Origin: Ottowia testudinis | GTDB taxonomy: Bacteria; Pseudomonadota; Gammaproteobacteria; Burkholderiales; Burkholderiaceae_C | DNA length: 64,000 nt | Assembly: GCF_017498525.1 (NCBI RefSeq) | Contig: NZ_CP071796.1 | Span: 2,418,001 to 2,482,000 of the forward strand | Direction of reading: 5' to 3' | Shown: positions 32,285 through 41,142 of the stretch, one piece after another | Numbering within the stretch: position 1 is the first letter of the stretch | Layout of the letters: every line of letters starts with the position of its first letter | Notes under the pieces: generated by a model | The model's input: the letters and a program-made list of their open reading frames with translations, nothing else | Database searches by the model: none | Told to the model about the DNA's origin: nothing | Position numbers and translations under genes: made by a program

Positions 32285-32320
32285 TAGCTGCTCGCGCTTT
32301 TTGGACAAGCGCTGGCGGCC
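32285..32320. repeat. Comamonadaceae hairpin repeat (representative intergenic copy)
   Basis: tagctgctcgcgctttttgg then acaagcgctggcggcc; GCGCTT/AAGCGC forms a 6-bp stem. Other intergenic copies or part-copies seen by eye: about 6028-6062, 9018-9055, 16166-16205, 19711-19745, 21705-21741, 23236-23272, 24618-24654, 26280-26315, 33915-33955 (reverse), 43619-43655, 47697-47733, 61201-61238, 62155-62195 (reverse) and 62345-62372 (reverse). Copies inside genes are listed separately. Confidence 0.85.
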
Positions 32321-32340
32321 TGTTTTACCTTGAACCGGCG

Positions 32341-33438
32341 TCAGCCGCCATCGCGCAGCGCCAGGTTGTTCAGCTTATCCAGTCGCGCGGGCCAGGTGCC
32401 CTGCCGCGCGCTCTGGCGCAGGATGCGCGTCCAGGCGACCCAGGCTTCCCAGGCCACGCGCTTATCCCACGAATTGCCCCAGGCGCAGAAGGCGGCCAGC
32501 GCGCTGTCGGCGGCCTGCGCGGCATCTTCGGCGCGGCCGGCCGACAGGTACAGCTGCGCCAGCACCATGCGCGGCTCGCCGACCCACGGGTTGTGGCGCA
32601 CGGCTTGCTCCAGCATGCCGGTGGCCACGTCGACATCGACCAGCGGCACGTCCTGCTGCACCACCGACCAGTACAGCGCGGCGCTGGCGGCGTCGGCGGC
32701 GGCGCTCAGGGGCTGCGTGCAATGGGCAAACACAGGGGGCATCGGCAGCAGATCTTTCAGCGCCGGGTGTTGCAGCGCCAGGCCCAGCCGGTTGATCTGG
32801 TGCAGCATGCGGCCCGACGGGCGCATCGGCCCGGGCCACAGCGAGGCCGCCCAGTGCACGGCCTGCGGGCGGTGGTCGTTGGGCGCGGGAAAGCGCGAAT
32901 ACACGTCGTCCTGCCAGCTCGACCACTGCTCGATGGTGTCGGCCATGCTGACGATGAGAAACGCCGCCACGGTGCGCGCGGGCAGCGTCACGCGGCCGCC
33001 GTCGTTGCGCGCCAGCGGCATGGTGCCGTCCGGCCCGATCTGCCCGGCCAGCGCTTTCTCGATGAATTCGCGCCGCGACGCGGTGCAAAAGGCGTAGACC
33101 AAGCCTTCAGCCTCGTCGCCGATCAGCGCTTGCAGCCCGGCGCGCTCGGTGCTGGCGTCGAACTTGACCAGATCGACAAAGGCGTTGCCGTACACGCTGT
33201 GCAGCAGCCCCAACAGGCGCACGTCTCGCGGCTGCTGCCACAGCGCCAGGCTGCGCGCCACGCCCACCAGATGGTGGCGAAAGGTGCCGGCCTTGTGCCA
33301 GTCCTGCCCCACGCCGCGCGCCAGCACGGTGGGCAACACGGGCGCCAGATCGACGTCCTTGGACAGCCACGCTTCGTCCAGCAGGCTCTGGGCGCGGGCG
33401 AACAGGCCGGGATCAAGCGGGTATGGCGGCAAGGGCAT
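32341..33438 (-). CDS. Uncharacterised HD-like/DUF6817-type protein with C-terminal helical repeats
   Basis: 365 residues; not confidently named. The segment [36 protein letters not shown] (about 48-85) resembles HD-type metal sites (HH ... H) of DUF6817 proteins. The C-terminal third ([19 protein letters not shown] ... [33 protein letters not shown]) is TPR-like. The start at 33438 was chosen because the upstream in-frame part is Pro/Arg-rich and unlike coding sequence. Divergent from yggX. Confidence 0.65.
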   Translation of the reverse strand: MPLPPYPLDPGLFARAQSLLDEAWLSKDVDLAPVLPTVLARGVGQDWHKAGTFRHHLVGVARSLALWQQPRDVRLLGLLHSVYGNAFVDLVKFDASTERAGLQALIGDEAEGLVYAFCTASRREFIEKALAGQIGPDGTMPLARNDGGRVTLPARTVAAFLIVSMADTIEQWSSWQDDVYSRFPAPNDHRPQAVHWAASLWPGPMRPSGRMLHQINRLGLALQHPALKDLLPMPPVFAHCTQPLSAAADAASAALYWSVVQQDVPLVDVDVATGMLEQAVRHNPWVGEPRMVLAQLYLSAGRAEDAAQAADSALAAFCAWGNSWDKRVAWEAWVAWTRILRQSARQGTWPARLDKLNNLALRDGG

Positions 33439-33602
33439 GGTTCGGGGTAAAGACAAAAAGGACGCGGCCACAACCCACGTGCCGCGGGGCCAAGTGTGAC
33501 ATGGCGGCCGGCGGCGTTGGCATGGGGGACAATCGCACCACGCATCGGCCCCGCCCCGCGCGGGCGCCGGGAATCTGGAGCCATCAAAGAAGGAAGCGAC
33601 AC

Positions 33603-33875
33603 ATGGCACGCATGGTCAACTGCATCAAGCTCGGCACCGAGGCCGAAGGGCTCGACTTTCCGCCCTATCCCGGCGATCTGGGCAAGCGCATCTGGGAAAA
33701 CGTCAGCAAACAAGCGTGGCAAGACTGGCTCAAGCACCAGACCATGCTGGTGAACGAAAACCGCCTGAACCTGGCCGACCAGCGGGCGCGCGAATACCTC
33801 AAGCGCCAGATGGAAAACCATTTCTTCGGCGCCGGCGCCGACGCTGCCGCCGGCTACGTGCCGCCCAGCGCCTGA
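33603..33875 (+). CDS. yggX: Probable Fe(II)-trafficking / oxidative damage protection protein YggX
   Basis: 90 residues, the normal size. [30 protein letters not shown], with the conserved Cys at position 7, and [18 protein letters not shown] are characteristic. YggX protects iron-sulfur proteins from superoxide and limits free iron. GAAGG precedes the ATG at 33603. Confidence 0.96.
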   Translation: MARMVNCIKLGTEAEGLDFPPYPGDLGKRIWENVSKQAWQDWLKHQTMLVNENRLNLADQRAREYLKRQMENHFFGAGADAAAGYVPPSA

Positions 33876-33979
33876 ACCAACCAGGGCCGCCGCCACCGCC
33901 CGTGGCCCATCAAATCGCGCGCCAGCGCCTGCCAATCAAGCGCTGGCAGCTATCAATTTAAGAGTTTTCAATTTATCCC

Positions 33980-35968
33980 GTGGCGCACTGGCGCCCCCAC
34001 GGCGCGCCCATGCATGAACCCCCGGACGACCTGACCCGCGCACGCCCGATCTTCTTGCGCGGCGGCTTGCCGCCAGCGCCAGAACAAGCCGCGCCGTGGG
34101 ACGGCGCGGCGCGCTGGCACGTGCTGCAAACCGGTTTCGGGGCGGGCTTGAACTTTCTCGCCACCTGGCAAGCTTGGCGCCAGGCGCCCGGGCGGCCGCG
34201 CCAGCTGTTCTACACCGTGGTCGATGCCGCCGCGCCCGAGCCGGCCGAGTTGCGCCGCAGCGCCGCGGCATGGCCCGAACTGGCACCGCTGGCCGAGCCG
34301 CTCATCGCCCAATGGCGCGGCCTGTTGCCCGGCGTGCACCGGCTGCGGCTGGATGGCGGCCGGGTGCAGCTGACGCTTGCCATCGGCGACGTGCAGGCCA
34401 TGCTGGCCGAGCTGACCGGCGCGTACGACAGCATCTTGCTGGACGGTTTCGACCCCGTCCGCCACCCGCGGATGTGGAGCCTGCCCATCTTGCGGGCCAT
34501 CGCACGCCTGGCACGCCCGGGCGCGCGCGCGGTCGCGGCCGGAGTGACGGACGAGGTGCGCGAGCGGCTCATCGCCTGCGGCTTTGAGGTCGACCACGTG
34601 GCCGGCCCGGAATCACCCCCCACGCTGCAGGCCCGCTACATGCCGCGCTGGACGCCGCGCACACGCCAGACGGCCGGCGAGCCCCCCACCGCCACGCAGC
34701 CGGCGCGCTGCGCCGTGGTTGGCGCCGGGCTGGCCGGGGCCGCCGTGGCCCGCGCGCTGGCGCTGCGCGGCTGGCAGGTGACGGTGCTCGACCGCGCCGC
34801 CGAGCCTGCCGCCGGCGCCTCGGGCCTGCCGGCCGGCGTGGTGGCGGCGCACGTCTCGCCCGACGACCGCCCGCTGTCGCGACTGACCCGCGCCGGCGCG
34901 CGCGCGACGCTGGCCGCCGCGCGCGAGCTGCTGCAAGAGGGTGTCGAGTTCGCCGCCACCGGCGTGCTCGAACGCCACGCGCCGGGTGAGCGGCGCCTGC
35001 CGGCGGACTGGTCATTCGCTATCTATTCAGAAGCTGCTTGCGCAGGCGTGACAAGCGCTGAGGCCGAAATCACCCAAAAAAAAGCCGCGCAAGCCAGCGT
35101 GCCGCTGAACGCCAGCGAGCGCGCCCTGTGGCACACGCACGCCGGCTGGCTGCGGCCCGCCGCGCTGGTGCGCGCCATGCTGCAAACGCCTGGCATCACC
35201 TGGCGCGGCGCGTCGGCCGTGGCCCGCCTGACGGCCGATGGCACGCTGTGGCACCTGGCCGATGCGGCCGGCGCGCCGCTGGCCGAGGCGGAACTGGTCG
35301 TCGTCACCGCAGGCTTCGATTCGCTGGCGCTGCTGCACACCGCACACGGGCACGATGCGAGCGCCCTGCCCCTTCACGCGCTGCGCGGCCAGGTCGCCTG
35401 GGGCCCCATGCCAGACGGCGCGGCGGGCGAATCGCTGCCGCGCTTTCCCGTCAACGGCCACGGCAGCCTGATCGCGCATCTGCCGGCCGCTGAGGGCGCC
35501 CTGTGGGTCACCGGCTCCACTTTCGAGCGCGGCAACACCCACGCGGAGCTGCTGGCGGCCGACCACCAGCACAACCGCGAACGGCTGACCGAATTGCTGC
35601 CTAACGCGGCCAAGGTGCTGGCGCCCCAGTGGGACGGCGGCCGCGCCAGCGCCTGGGCCGCTGTGCGCGCCACCTTGCCCGATCGGCTGCCGGCCGTGGG
35701 CGCCTGGTCAATTCATCAGAAAAAACCGGCTCTAGCGCTTGATCATCAAGCGCGAGCAGCTATCAATTTGAAAGCAAACGAGACGCCATTGCCGCTTCAC
35801 CTGATCACCGGCCTGGGCGCGCGCGGGCTGACGCTGGCTGTTTTGTGCGCCGACATCCTGGCCGCCGGCTTGCACGCCGAACCGCTGCCCGTGGAGCGCA
35901 GCCTGGCGCGCCGCCTGCGCGCTGGCCGCTGGCTGGCCCGGCGGACGGCGCCCAAGACAGGCGCCTGA
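33980..35968 (+). CDS. mnmC: Bifunctional tRNA 5-methylaminomethyl-2-thiouridine synthesis protein MnmC
   Basis: 662 residues. The N-terminal methyltransferase domain (about 1-225; LQTGFGAGLNFLATWQAW, ILLDGFDPVRHPRMWS) and C-terminal FAD oxidoreductase domain (from about 235; CAVVGAGLAGAAVARALALRG, GASGLPAGVVAAHVSPDD) convert cmnm5s2U34 to mnm5s2U34 in tRNA wobble positions. The GTG at 33980 was preferred since WRPHGAP aligns with the family's W.DG.P start; an internal ATG at 34010 is possible. Two copies of the Comamonadaceae repeat are translated in frame (35019-35066 and 35715-35770), adding residues such as AIYSEAACAGVTSAEAEI. Confidence 0.92.
   Translation: MAHWRPHGAPMHEPPDDLTRARPIFLRGGLPPAPEQAAPWDGAARWHVLQTGFGAGLNFLATWQAWRQAPGRPRQLFYTVVDAAAPEPAELRRSAAAWPELAPLAEPLIAQWRGLLPGVHRLRLDGGRVQLTLAIGDVQAMLAELTGAYDSILLDGFDPVRHPRMWSLPILRAIARLARPGARAVAAGVTDEVRERLIACGFEVDHVAGPESPPTLQARYMPRWTPRTRQTAGEPPTATQPARCAVVGAGLAGAAVARALALRGWQVTVLDRAAEPAAGASGLPAGVVAAHVSPDDRPLSRLTRAGARATLAAARELLQEGVEFAATGVLERHAPGERRLPADWSFAIYSEAACAGVTSAEAEITQKKAAQASVPLNASERALWHTHAGWLRPAALVRAMLQTPGITWRGASAVARLTADGTLWHLADAAGAPLAEAELVVVTAGFDSLALLHTAHGHDASALPLHALRGQVAWGPMPDGAAGESLPRFPVNGHGSLIAHLPAAEGALWVTGSTFERGNTHAELLAADHQHNRERLTELLPNAAKVLAPQWDGGRASAWAAVRATLPDRLPAVGAWSIHQKKPALALDHQARAAINLKANETPLPLHLITGLGARGLTLAVLCADILAAGLHAEPLPVERSLARRLRAGRWLARRTAPKTGA
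35032..35065 (+). repeat. Comamonadaceae repeat inside mnmC, forward copy
   Basis: agctgcttgcgcaggcgtga then caagcgctgaggcc lies in the mnmC frame, preceded by the usual AT-rich flank (tcgctatctattcaga) and followed by gaaatcacccaaaaaaaa. The encoded segment is not part of conserved MnmC. Confidence 0.8.
35727..35769 (-). repeat. Comamonadaceae repeat inside mnmC, reverse copy
   Basis: ccggctctagcgcttgatca then tcaagcgcgagcagctatcaatt, read in the mnmC frame as PALALDHQARAAINL. It splits the conserved ...GAWS / TGLGARGLTLA region of the oxidoreductase domain without a frameshift. Confidence 0.8.
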
Positions 35969-35971
35969 AAG

Positions 35972-36001
35972 CCAAAGGGCCACCTTGCGGTGGCCCTTGG
36001 C
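35972..36001. terminator. Bidirectional stem-loop between mnmC and the binding-protein gene
   Basis: GCCAAAGGGCCACC/GGTGGCCCTTGGC with a TTGC loop and one bulged base, in the 54-bp gap between two convergent genes. No long T run, so termination strength is uncertain. Confidence 0.75.
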
Positions 36002-36022
36002 GTTCAGAGCTTCAACGCGGCA

Positions 36023-37237
36023 TCAGAGCGGCGTTTTCTTGCCATCCACGTACTTGTACAGCGTGATGGCGGCGTTTTTCATCTCGCCGGTCGGCTCGAA
36101 CTGGATGTTGGCGGTGACGCCCTTGAAGTTCGATTCGATCAGCTTGGGGATGTAGACCTTGGGGTCGGCCGAATCGGCGCGCTTCATGGCGTCAACCAGC
36201 AGCATCGTGGCGTCGTAGGTGTACGGGCTGTAAACCTGGAACTGGTTGGGGTACTTGGCGTCGTAGCGCGCTTTCCATTCGACGCCGCCGGGCATCTTCT
36301 GGATCGAGGCGCCGCCTTCGGCGCAGATCACGTTGGTCAGCGTCTTGGCGCCGGCGGCCAGCTTGGCGATCTCGGTCGTGCAGACGCCGTCACCGCCAAA
36401 GTACTTGACGTTGTTCATGCCCAGCTGCTCCATCTGGCGCAGCATGGGGCCTGCTTGCGGGTCCATGCCGCCGAAGAAGATGCCGTCCGGGTTCTTCGAC
36501 TTGATGGCCGTCAGGATGGCCATGAAGTCGGTCGCCTTGTCGGTGGTGAACTGCTCGTCGACCACCTGGATGCCCTTGGCCTTGGCGGTTTCGGCAAACA
36601 CCTTGGCCACGCCCTGGCCGTAGGCCGTGCGATCGTCAACGATGGCGACTTTTTTCAGCTTCAGGTCGTCGGCGGCGTAGTTGGCCAGGCCGGCGCCCAG
36701 CGCCAGGTCGTTGGCGATGATGCGGTAGGTGGTCTTGTAGCCGGGCTTGGTCAGGTCGGGGTTGGTGGCCGCGCCGGTGACGTGCGGGATACCGCAATCG
36801 TTATAGACCTTGGACGCTGGGATGGTGGTGCCCGAGTTCAGGTGACCCACCACGCCGTTGACCTTGGCGTCGCACAGCTTCTGGGCCGCGGCCGTACCCT
36901 GCTTGGGGTCGGCGGCATCGTCTTCGGCCTGCAGCTCGAACTTGACCTTCTTGCCGCCGATGACGACGTTTTGCGTGTTCAGGTCGTCGATCGCCATGCG
37001 CGAGCCGTTTTCGTTGTCCTTGCCGTAGTGCGCCTGCGGGCCGGACACGGGGCCCACGTGGCCAATGCGTACGACCATTTCACCGCCTGCGGCAGGCGCC
37101 GGCGCCGGAGCCGGCGCTTGAGCAGCTGGCGCCGGAGCTGGGGTGGGCGCGGGTGCCGGGGCTTCCTCCTTCTTGCCACAAGCGGCGGCCAAGGAAGCCG
37201 CCACGAAGATGGCCGTCAAGCTCAGTTTTCTATTCAT
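36023..37237 (-). CDS. Branched-chain amino acid ABC transporter substrate-binding lipoprotein (LivJ/LivK-type)
   Basis: 404 residues. N-terminal lipoprotein signal with lipobox LAAAC (Cys20), then a Pro/Ala-rich linker of about 30 residues made of repeated APAP units that lifts the domain from the membrane. The periplasmic binding fold follows (VVRIGHVGPVSGPQAHYGKDNENG; VVGHLNSGTTIPASKVYND; VYSPYTYDATMLLVDAMKRAD). No permease or ATPase gene is adjacent, so it works with a transporter encoded elsewhere. GGAGAGA before the ATG. Confidence 0.92.
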   Translation of the reverse strand: MNRKLSLTAIFVAASLAAACGKKEEAPAPAPTPAPAPAAQAPAPAPAPAAGGEMVVRIGHVGPVSGPQAHYGKDNENGSRMAIDDLNTQNVVIGGKKVKFELQAEDDAADPKQGTAAAQKLCDAKVNGVVGHLNSGTTIPASKVYNDCGIPHVTGAATNPDLTKPGYKTTYRIIANDLALGAGLANYAADDLKLKKVAIVDDRTAYGQGVAKVFAETAKAKGIQVVDEQFTTDKATDFMAILTAIKSKNPDGIFFGGMDPQAGPMLRQMEQLGMNNVKYFGGDGVCTTEIAKLAAGAKTLTNVICAEGGASIQKMPGGVEWKARYDAKYPNQFQVYSPYTYDATMLLVDAMKRADSADPKVYIPKLIESNFKGVTANIQFEPTGEMKNAAITLYKYVDGKKTPL

Positions 37238-37338
37238 CCGACTCTCTCCAAGAAAAATGGTTATTCAAGGGCGCAAACAATACCGCAAACCATGTGTCAA
37301 GCGCCTCAGGAAAACGATAGCGTGCGACGCATACCACA

Positions 37339-37710
37339 CTAAGGGTTTCCACCTGGATCGGTGCCATGCGCATCTTGCGTCAGCGCCTTGGCCACCGCGT
37401 CGCGCACCACCTCGGCCACCGCCTTTTGCACCCGGGGGTTGAAGCCCAGCATCTGCTCGTGCAGCACGCGGCCCACGGCTTCGGCGATCTGGCGCTCCAG
37501 CCCGGGGCCGAGGCGCTGCAGCATGGCATCGGCGATGTGCGCGACGGCAGCCGCGCCGATGGGTGCCGTGGGCGGTGCTGCTGCGCCAGACGCGGACGCC
37601 GGCGCGGCGCGTGCGGCAGCGGGATGGGCAGCGCCGACCACTTCGGTCAGGGTCGGCACAAAGCGCGGAGCGGTTCGCGGCGGGGTGTCGTCATCCATGG
37701 ACATGCTCAT
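37339..37710 (-). CDS. DUF2486-like protein downstream of holC
   Basis: 123 residues. The N-terminal PRFVPTLTEVV motif and the C-terminal helix (GLERQIAEAVGRVLHEQML ... VRDAVAKAL) fit the DUF2486 family found in Burkholderiales after holC. The middle is Ala/Pro-rich. Its start overlaps the holC stop by 4 bp. Function unknown. Confidence 0.75.
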   Translation of the reverse strand: MSMSMDDDTPPRTAPRFVPTLTEVVGAAHPAAARAAPASASGAAAPPTAPIGAAAVAHIADAMLQRLGPGLERQIAEAVGRVLHEQMLGFNPRVQKAVAEVVRDAVAKALTQDAHGTDPGGNP

Positions 37711-38135
37711 TCCTTGGCGGCCAGATCGTGCCGCTGAATGCTGTAGCCGCGATCGGCGTAATGGCGCCAGCGCTGGCGCGCGGCGCCGCGGTCGGCGCCG
37801 TCGGCGGTCACCAGTTCGATCAGGCGCTCGAAACGCTCGAACCCCGCCGGCACCTGCTCGCCCAGGTGCACCAGCACGGCCGCCCGGGGCAGATCGGCGC
37901 AGTCCTTCGCCAGCACGATGGGCGTGACCGCCCGCACGGGTTCAGGCGCGCTGGCCAGGCAGTGCGGGATGAAATCCAGCGCGGAAAAGCTCCACAACTG
38001 GGTGTCCAGCGCATGCAGCGTGGCCGGCGGCGCCACCACGCCCACCGGGCCGCCGGCGGCATAGGCCTTGCGCAGCAGACGGCAGGCATAGGCCAGCTTG
38101 TCCGGCACGTTGAAGTGGAAGGCCACCTCGGTCAT
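37707..38135 (-). CDS. holC: DNA polymerase III chi subunit
   Basis: 142 residues, normal for HolC. EVAFHFNVPDKLAYACRLLRKAYAAG, then DTQLWSFSALDFIPHC and TPIVLAKDCADLPRAAVLVHLG match the family. Chi links the clamp loader to single-strand binding protein. It lies downstream of pepA as is common in betaproteobacteria, here with a 355-bp repeat-rich gap in between. Confidence 0.93.
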   Translation of the reverse strand: MTEVAFHFNVPDKLAYACRLLRKAYAAGGPVGVVAPPATLHALDTQLWSFSALDFIPHCLASAPEPVRAVTPIVLAKDCADLPRAAVLVHLGEQVPAGFERFERLIELVTADGADRGAARQRWRHYADRGYSIQRHDLAAKE

Positions 38136-38490
38136 CAGGCAGCCCGCCCCTGTGGTGCTGCGCGCCTTCCCCCCAGGGGGACAAAGCTGGCGGACGGGGG
38201 AAGCCCGGCCACGGCGTTCCGGCGTGGCCTGCTCCGCGGCCGTTGGGGGCCTGCTGCGCGGCCTAACCCGGATATTTCACCGTGGCCGTGTTTTTGCAGG
38301 ACTTTTCCCTGTGAAAAGGCTTGTGAAATGGTCAATCCCATTTGGATCTTGCAAAAACACTCGACATCCATCGCATCCCCAGGGCGCTGGACGTCGCCAC
38401 GATGAAATATCCGGGCTAAAGGTGGTGTGGCGCGAACGAACGTCACGGGAATGGTGAGTTGACGGCCTTGCGCGTTCGCGGTGTCCGAAA
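38136..38490. other. Non-coding repeat region between pepA and holC
   Basis: 355 bp without a supported gene. It holds a 'CCTTCCCCCCAGGGGGAC ... CCTGCTCCGCGGCC' type repeat (about 38165-38262; related copies at 19586-19690 and 60985-61085) and the nested inverted-repeat element at 38267-38415. Confidence 0.7.
38267..38415. repeat. Nested inverted-repeat element (MITE-like candidate)
   Basis: 149 bp bounded by perfect 13-bp inverted arms CCCGGATATTTCA and TGAAATATCCGGG, with further paired segments inside: CGTGGC/GCCACG next to the ends and GTGTTTTTGCA (38288-38298)/TGCAAAAACAC (38350-38360). No open gene. Only one copy was seen in the window. Confidence 0.6.
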
Positions 38491-40017
38491 TCAAGCGCGG
38501 CGCGCCTTGTCGGCCTTGGTTTTTTGACCGCTCTTGGGTTTTCCGCTGGGCTGGGCCGGACCGGGTTGCGCCTGGCTGAAGAGGTAATCCACCAGCAGCC
38601 CCACCGGGCGGCCGGTGGCACCTTTGACGCTGCCGCCCTTCCAGGCCGTACCGGCAATGTCCAAGTGTGCCCAAGGGTACTCGGCGGTGAAGCGTTGCAG
38701 GAACTTGGCCGCCGTCACCGCGCCGGCCGGCCGGCCGCCGACGTTGGCGACATCGGCGAAGTGGGTCTTGAGCGCTTCACCGTATTCAGCATCCAGCGGC
38801 ATGCGCCACGCCGGATCGAGCGCCTGCTCGCCAGCGGCCATCAGCGCATCGGCCAGCGCGTCGTCGGGGCTGAACAGGCCGCTGCGCACGCCGCCCAGCG
38901 CGATCACGCAGGCGCCGGTGAGCGTGGCGATGTCGATCACCGCGCGCGGCTTGAAGCGCGTGGCATAGGTCAGCGCATCGCACAGTACCAGGCGCCCTTC
39001 GGCGTCGGTGTTGAGGATTTCGATGGTTTGGCCGTTCAGGCTGGTGACCACGTCGCCAGGCTTGACGGCGCCGCCGTCCGGCATGTTTTCGCAGGCCGGA
39101 ATCAGGCCGACCACGTTGACGGCGGGCTTCAGCTCGCCCAGCGCACGGAACACGCCCAGCACGCTGGCGGCGCCGCTCATGTCGTACTTCATCTCGTCCA
39201 TCTCGGGCGCCGGCTTGAGCGAGATACCGCCGGTATCAAACGTGATGCCCTTGCCGATCAGCACCACCGGCGCCTCGGACTTGGCCGCGCCGTGGTAGCG
39301 CAGCACGATGAAGCGCAGCGGCTCCTTCGAACCCTGGGCCACGGCCTGGAACGCGCCCATGCCGAGTTTGGCGACTTCTTTCGGGCCCAGCACCTCGCAG
39401 TCGATGCGCGGCAGCTCGGCCAACTGGCGCGCCGCCTGGCCCAGCAGCGTGGGCGTGGCGTGGTTGGCCGGCCGGTTGGCCCATTCGCGCGCCAACTCGA
39501 CGCCACTGGCCACGCCGACCGCCCGGCGGAACTCTTCGTCCACCGGCTCGGCGTCGGGCACGCCAACGGTCACCCGCTTGAGGCGCGGCGCCTTGTGAGC
39601 CTGGTCACCCTTCTTGCTTTTGGTGGTGCTGTAGACATAGCACGATTCGGCCACCGCCAGCGTGGCGGCGCGCACCGCGGCAGCGCCCGCAGGCTGCGCA
39701 AAGCACAGCAGCAACGAGGCCGCCGGGCTGCCGCGCAAGGCCGTCACCGCGGCGCCCACCGCTTTGCGCACCTGTGCCGCGCTGCCGTCGCCCACGCCCG
39801 CCAGCACCACGCGCTCGGCCGTCACGCGCGCCGCGCCATAGCTGGACAGCAGTGCGCCAGCTTCGGTCTTGAAGTCGCCACTGCCCAGGGCCCGCTGGAC
39901 CAGCGCCGACAGCGCGTCGCCGCCCGGCGTGAAGCCGTCGGCCACCAGCACCACGAGCGCCGGCACCTTGGTGGCGGCGGCATCGGACAGGCGAAGGGAT
40001 GCAAGTTCAAAGTCCAT
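38491..40017 (-). CDS. pepA: Leucyl aminopeptidase (M17)
   Basis: 508 residues. The M17 signature NTDAEGRLVL is near residue 340; metal-binding residues lie in VLIGKGITFDTGGISLKP and in YDMSGAASVLG. The C-terminus carries a short Lys-rich tail (KPKSGQKTKADKARRA). It removes N-terminal amino acids; in E. coli PepA also binds DNA. Divergent from lptF with 24 bp between start codons, so the two promoters overlap. Confidence 0.95.
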   Translation of the reverse strand: MDFELASLRLSDAAATKVPALVVLVADGFTPGGDALSALVQRALGSGDFKTEAGALLSSYGAARVTAERVVLAGVGDGSAAQVRKAVGAAVTALRGSPAASLLLCFAQPAGAAAVRAATLAVAESCYVYSTTKSKKGDQAHKAPRLKRVTVGVPDAEPVDEEFRRAVGVASGVELAREWANRPANHATPTLLGQAARQLAELPRIDCEVLGPKEVAKLGMGAFQAVAQGSKEPLRFIVLRYHGAAKSEAPVVLIGKGITFDTGGISLKPAPEMDEMKYDMSGAASVLGVFRALGELKPAVNVVGLIPACENMPDGGAVKPGDVVTSLNGQTIEILNTDAEGRLVLCDALTYATRFKPRAVIDIATLTGACVIALGGVRSGLFSPDDALADALMAAGEQALDPAWRMPLDAEYGEALKTHFADVANVGGRPAGAVTAAKFLQRFTAEYPWAHLDIAGTAWKGGSVKGATGRPVGLLVDYLFSQAQPGPAQPSGKPKSGQKTKADKARRA

Positions 40018-40041
40018 AATCGGTGTTTTCCTCGTCGTCTG

Positions 40042-41142
40042 ATGTTATTCGATTCCTCCTTGCGCAAAGAGCTGGGGCGCAGCTTCGGCGCCACCTTGGT
40101 GGTGCTGATCACCATCGTGATGACCGTGATGCTGATCCGCACGCTGGGTCAGGCCACGCGCGGCACCGTCAACCCTTCCGAGGTGATGCTGGTGATGGGT
40201 TTCGTGGTGCTCGGCCACCTGTCGACCATCCTGACGCTGAGCCTGTTTGTCGCCATCACCGCCACGCTGACGCGCATGTACGCATCGAGCGAGATGGTGG
40301 TGTGGTTCGCCAGCGGTCAGGGTTTGCTCAGCTTCCTCAAGCCCACCCTGCGCTTTGCCTGGCCGGTGCTGCTGGCGGTGACGGTGCTGGCGCTGGTGGT
40401 GTGGCCCTGGTCCAACCAGCAGACGCGCGAGTTGCGCGACCGTTATCAGGGCCGCGGCGACATCGAGCGCGTGTCGCCCGGCCGCTTCATCGAATCGGCG
40501 GGCGGCCAGCGGGTGTTTTTCATCGATAAGGACACCCCGGGCGCCAACACCGGCAGCAACATCTTCATCGCCACCAGCGAACGCGGCAAGGAGACCGTCA
40601 CCTCGGCGCAGAACGGGCGGCTGCAGACCATCAAGGGCGAGCGCTTCATCATCCTGGACAACGGCCAGCGGCTCGAGACCGAGCTGGCCACCCGTCAGAC
40701 GCGCGTGAGCGAATTCGTCGAATACGGCAACCGTGTCAGCGGCGGCGGCTCCAGCCCCGGCGCGCGCCACCAACCCAGCGTGACGCCCACGCTGACGCTG
40801 CTGCGCCAGCCCACGCAGCCCAATCTGGGCGAGCTGTCCTGGCGCCTGGGGCTGGTGCTGGCCGCCATCAACTGCGTGATCATCGCCCTGGCCGCCACCC
40901 GCGTGAACCCTCGCGTCGGCCGCAGCGCGGGTCTGGTGTTTGCACTGTTTGCCTTTGCCAGCTACTACAACCTGCTGACTTTTGGCGAAAGCTGGATCCG
41001 CAACGGCCGGGTCGGCTTCGTGCCCTATGTGGTGGCGCTGCACGGCAGCATTTTTCTGCTGGCCATGGGCTGGCTGCTGGCGCGCCACAAGGGCTGGTTC
41101 GTCGGCCGGCCGCTGCGCGGGTGGCGTGGGGGCGCCGCATGA
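40042..41142 (+). CDS. lptF: LPS export ABC transporter permease LptF
   Basis: 366 residues. MLFDSSLRKELGRSFGATLVVLITIVMTVMLIRTLG is the typical first TM region; three TM segments come before and three after a periplasmic beta-jellyroll domain (about 120-260), as in YjgP/YjgQ proteins. With LptG and LptB it extracts lipopolysaccharide from the inner membrane. The stop overlaps the lptG start (ATGA). The start at 40042 was chosen by homology; upstream in-frame sequence is the pepA antisense strand. Confidence 0.95.
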   Translation: MLFDSSLRKELGRSFGATLVVLITIVMTVMLIRTLGQATRGTVNPSEVMLVMGFVVLGHLSTILTLSLFVAITATLTRMYASSEMVVWFASGQGLLSFLKPTLRFAWPVLLAVTVLALVVWPWSNQQTRELRDRYQGRGDIERVSPGRFIESAGGQRVFFIDKDTPGANTGSNIFIATSERGKETVTSAQNGRLQTIKGERFIILDNGQRLETELATRQTRVSEFVEYGNRVSGGGSSPGARHQPSVTPTLTLLRQPTQPNLGELSWRLGLVLAAINCVIIALAATRVNPRVGRSAGLVFALFAFASYYNLLTFGESWIRNGRVGFVPYVVALHGSIFLLAMGWLLARHKGWFVGRPLRGWRGGAA

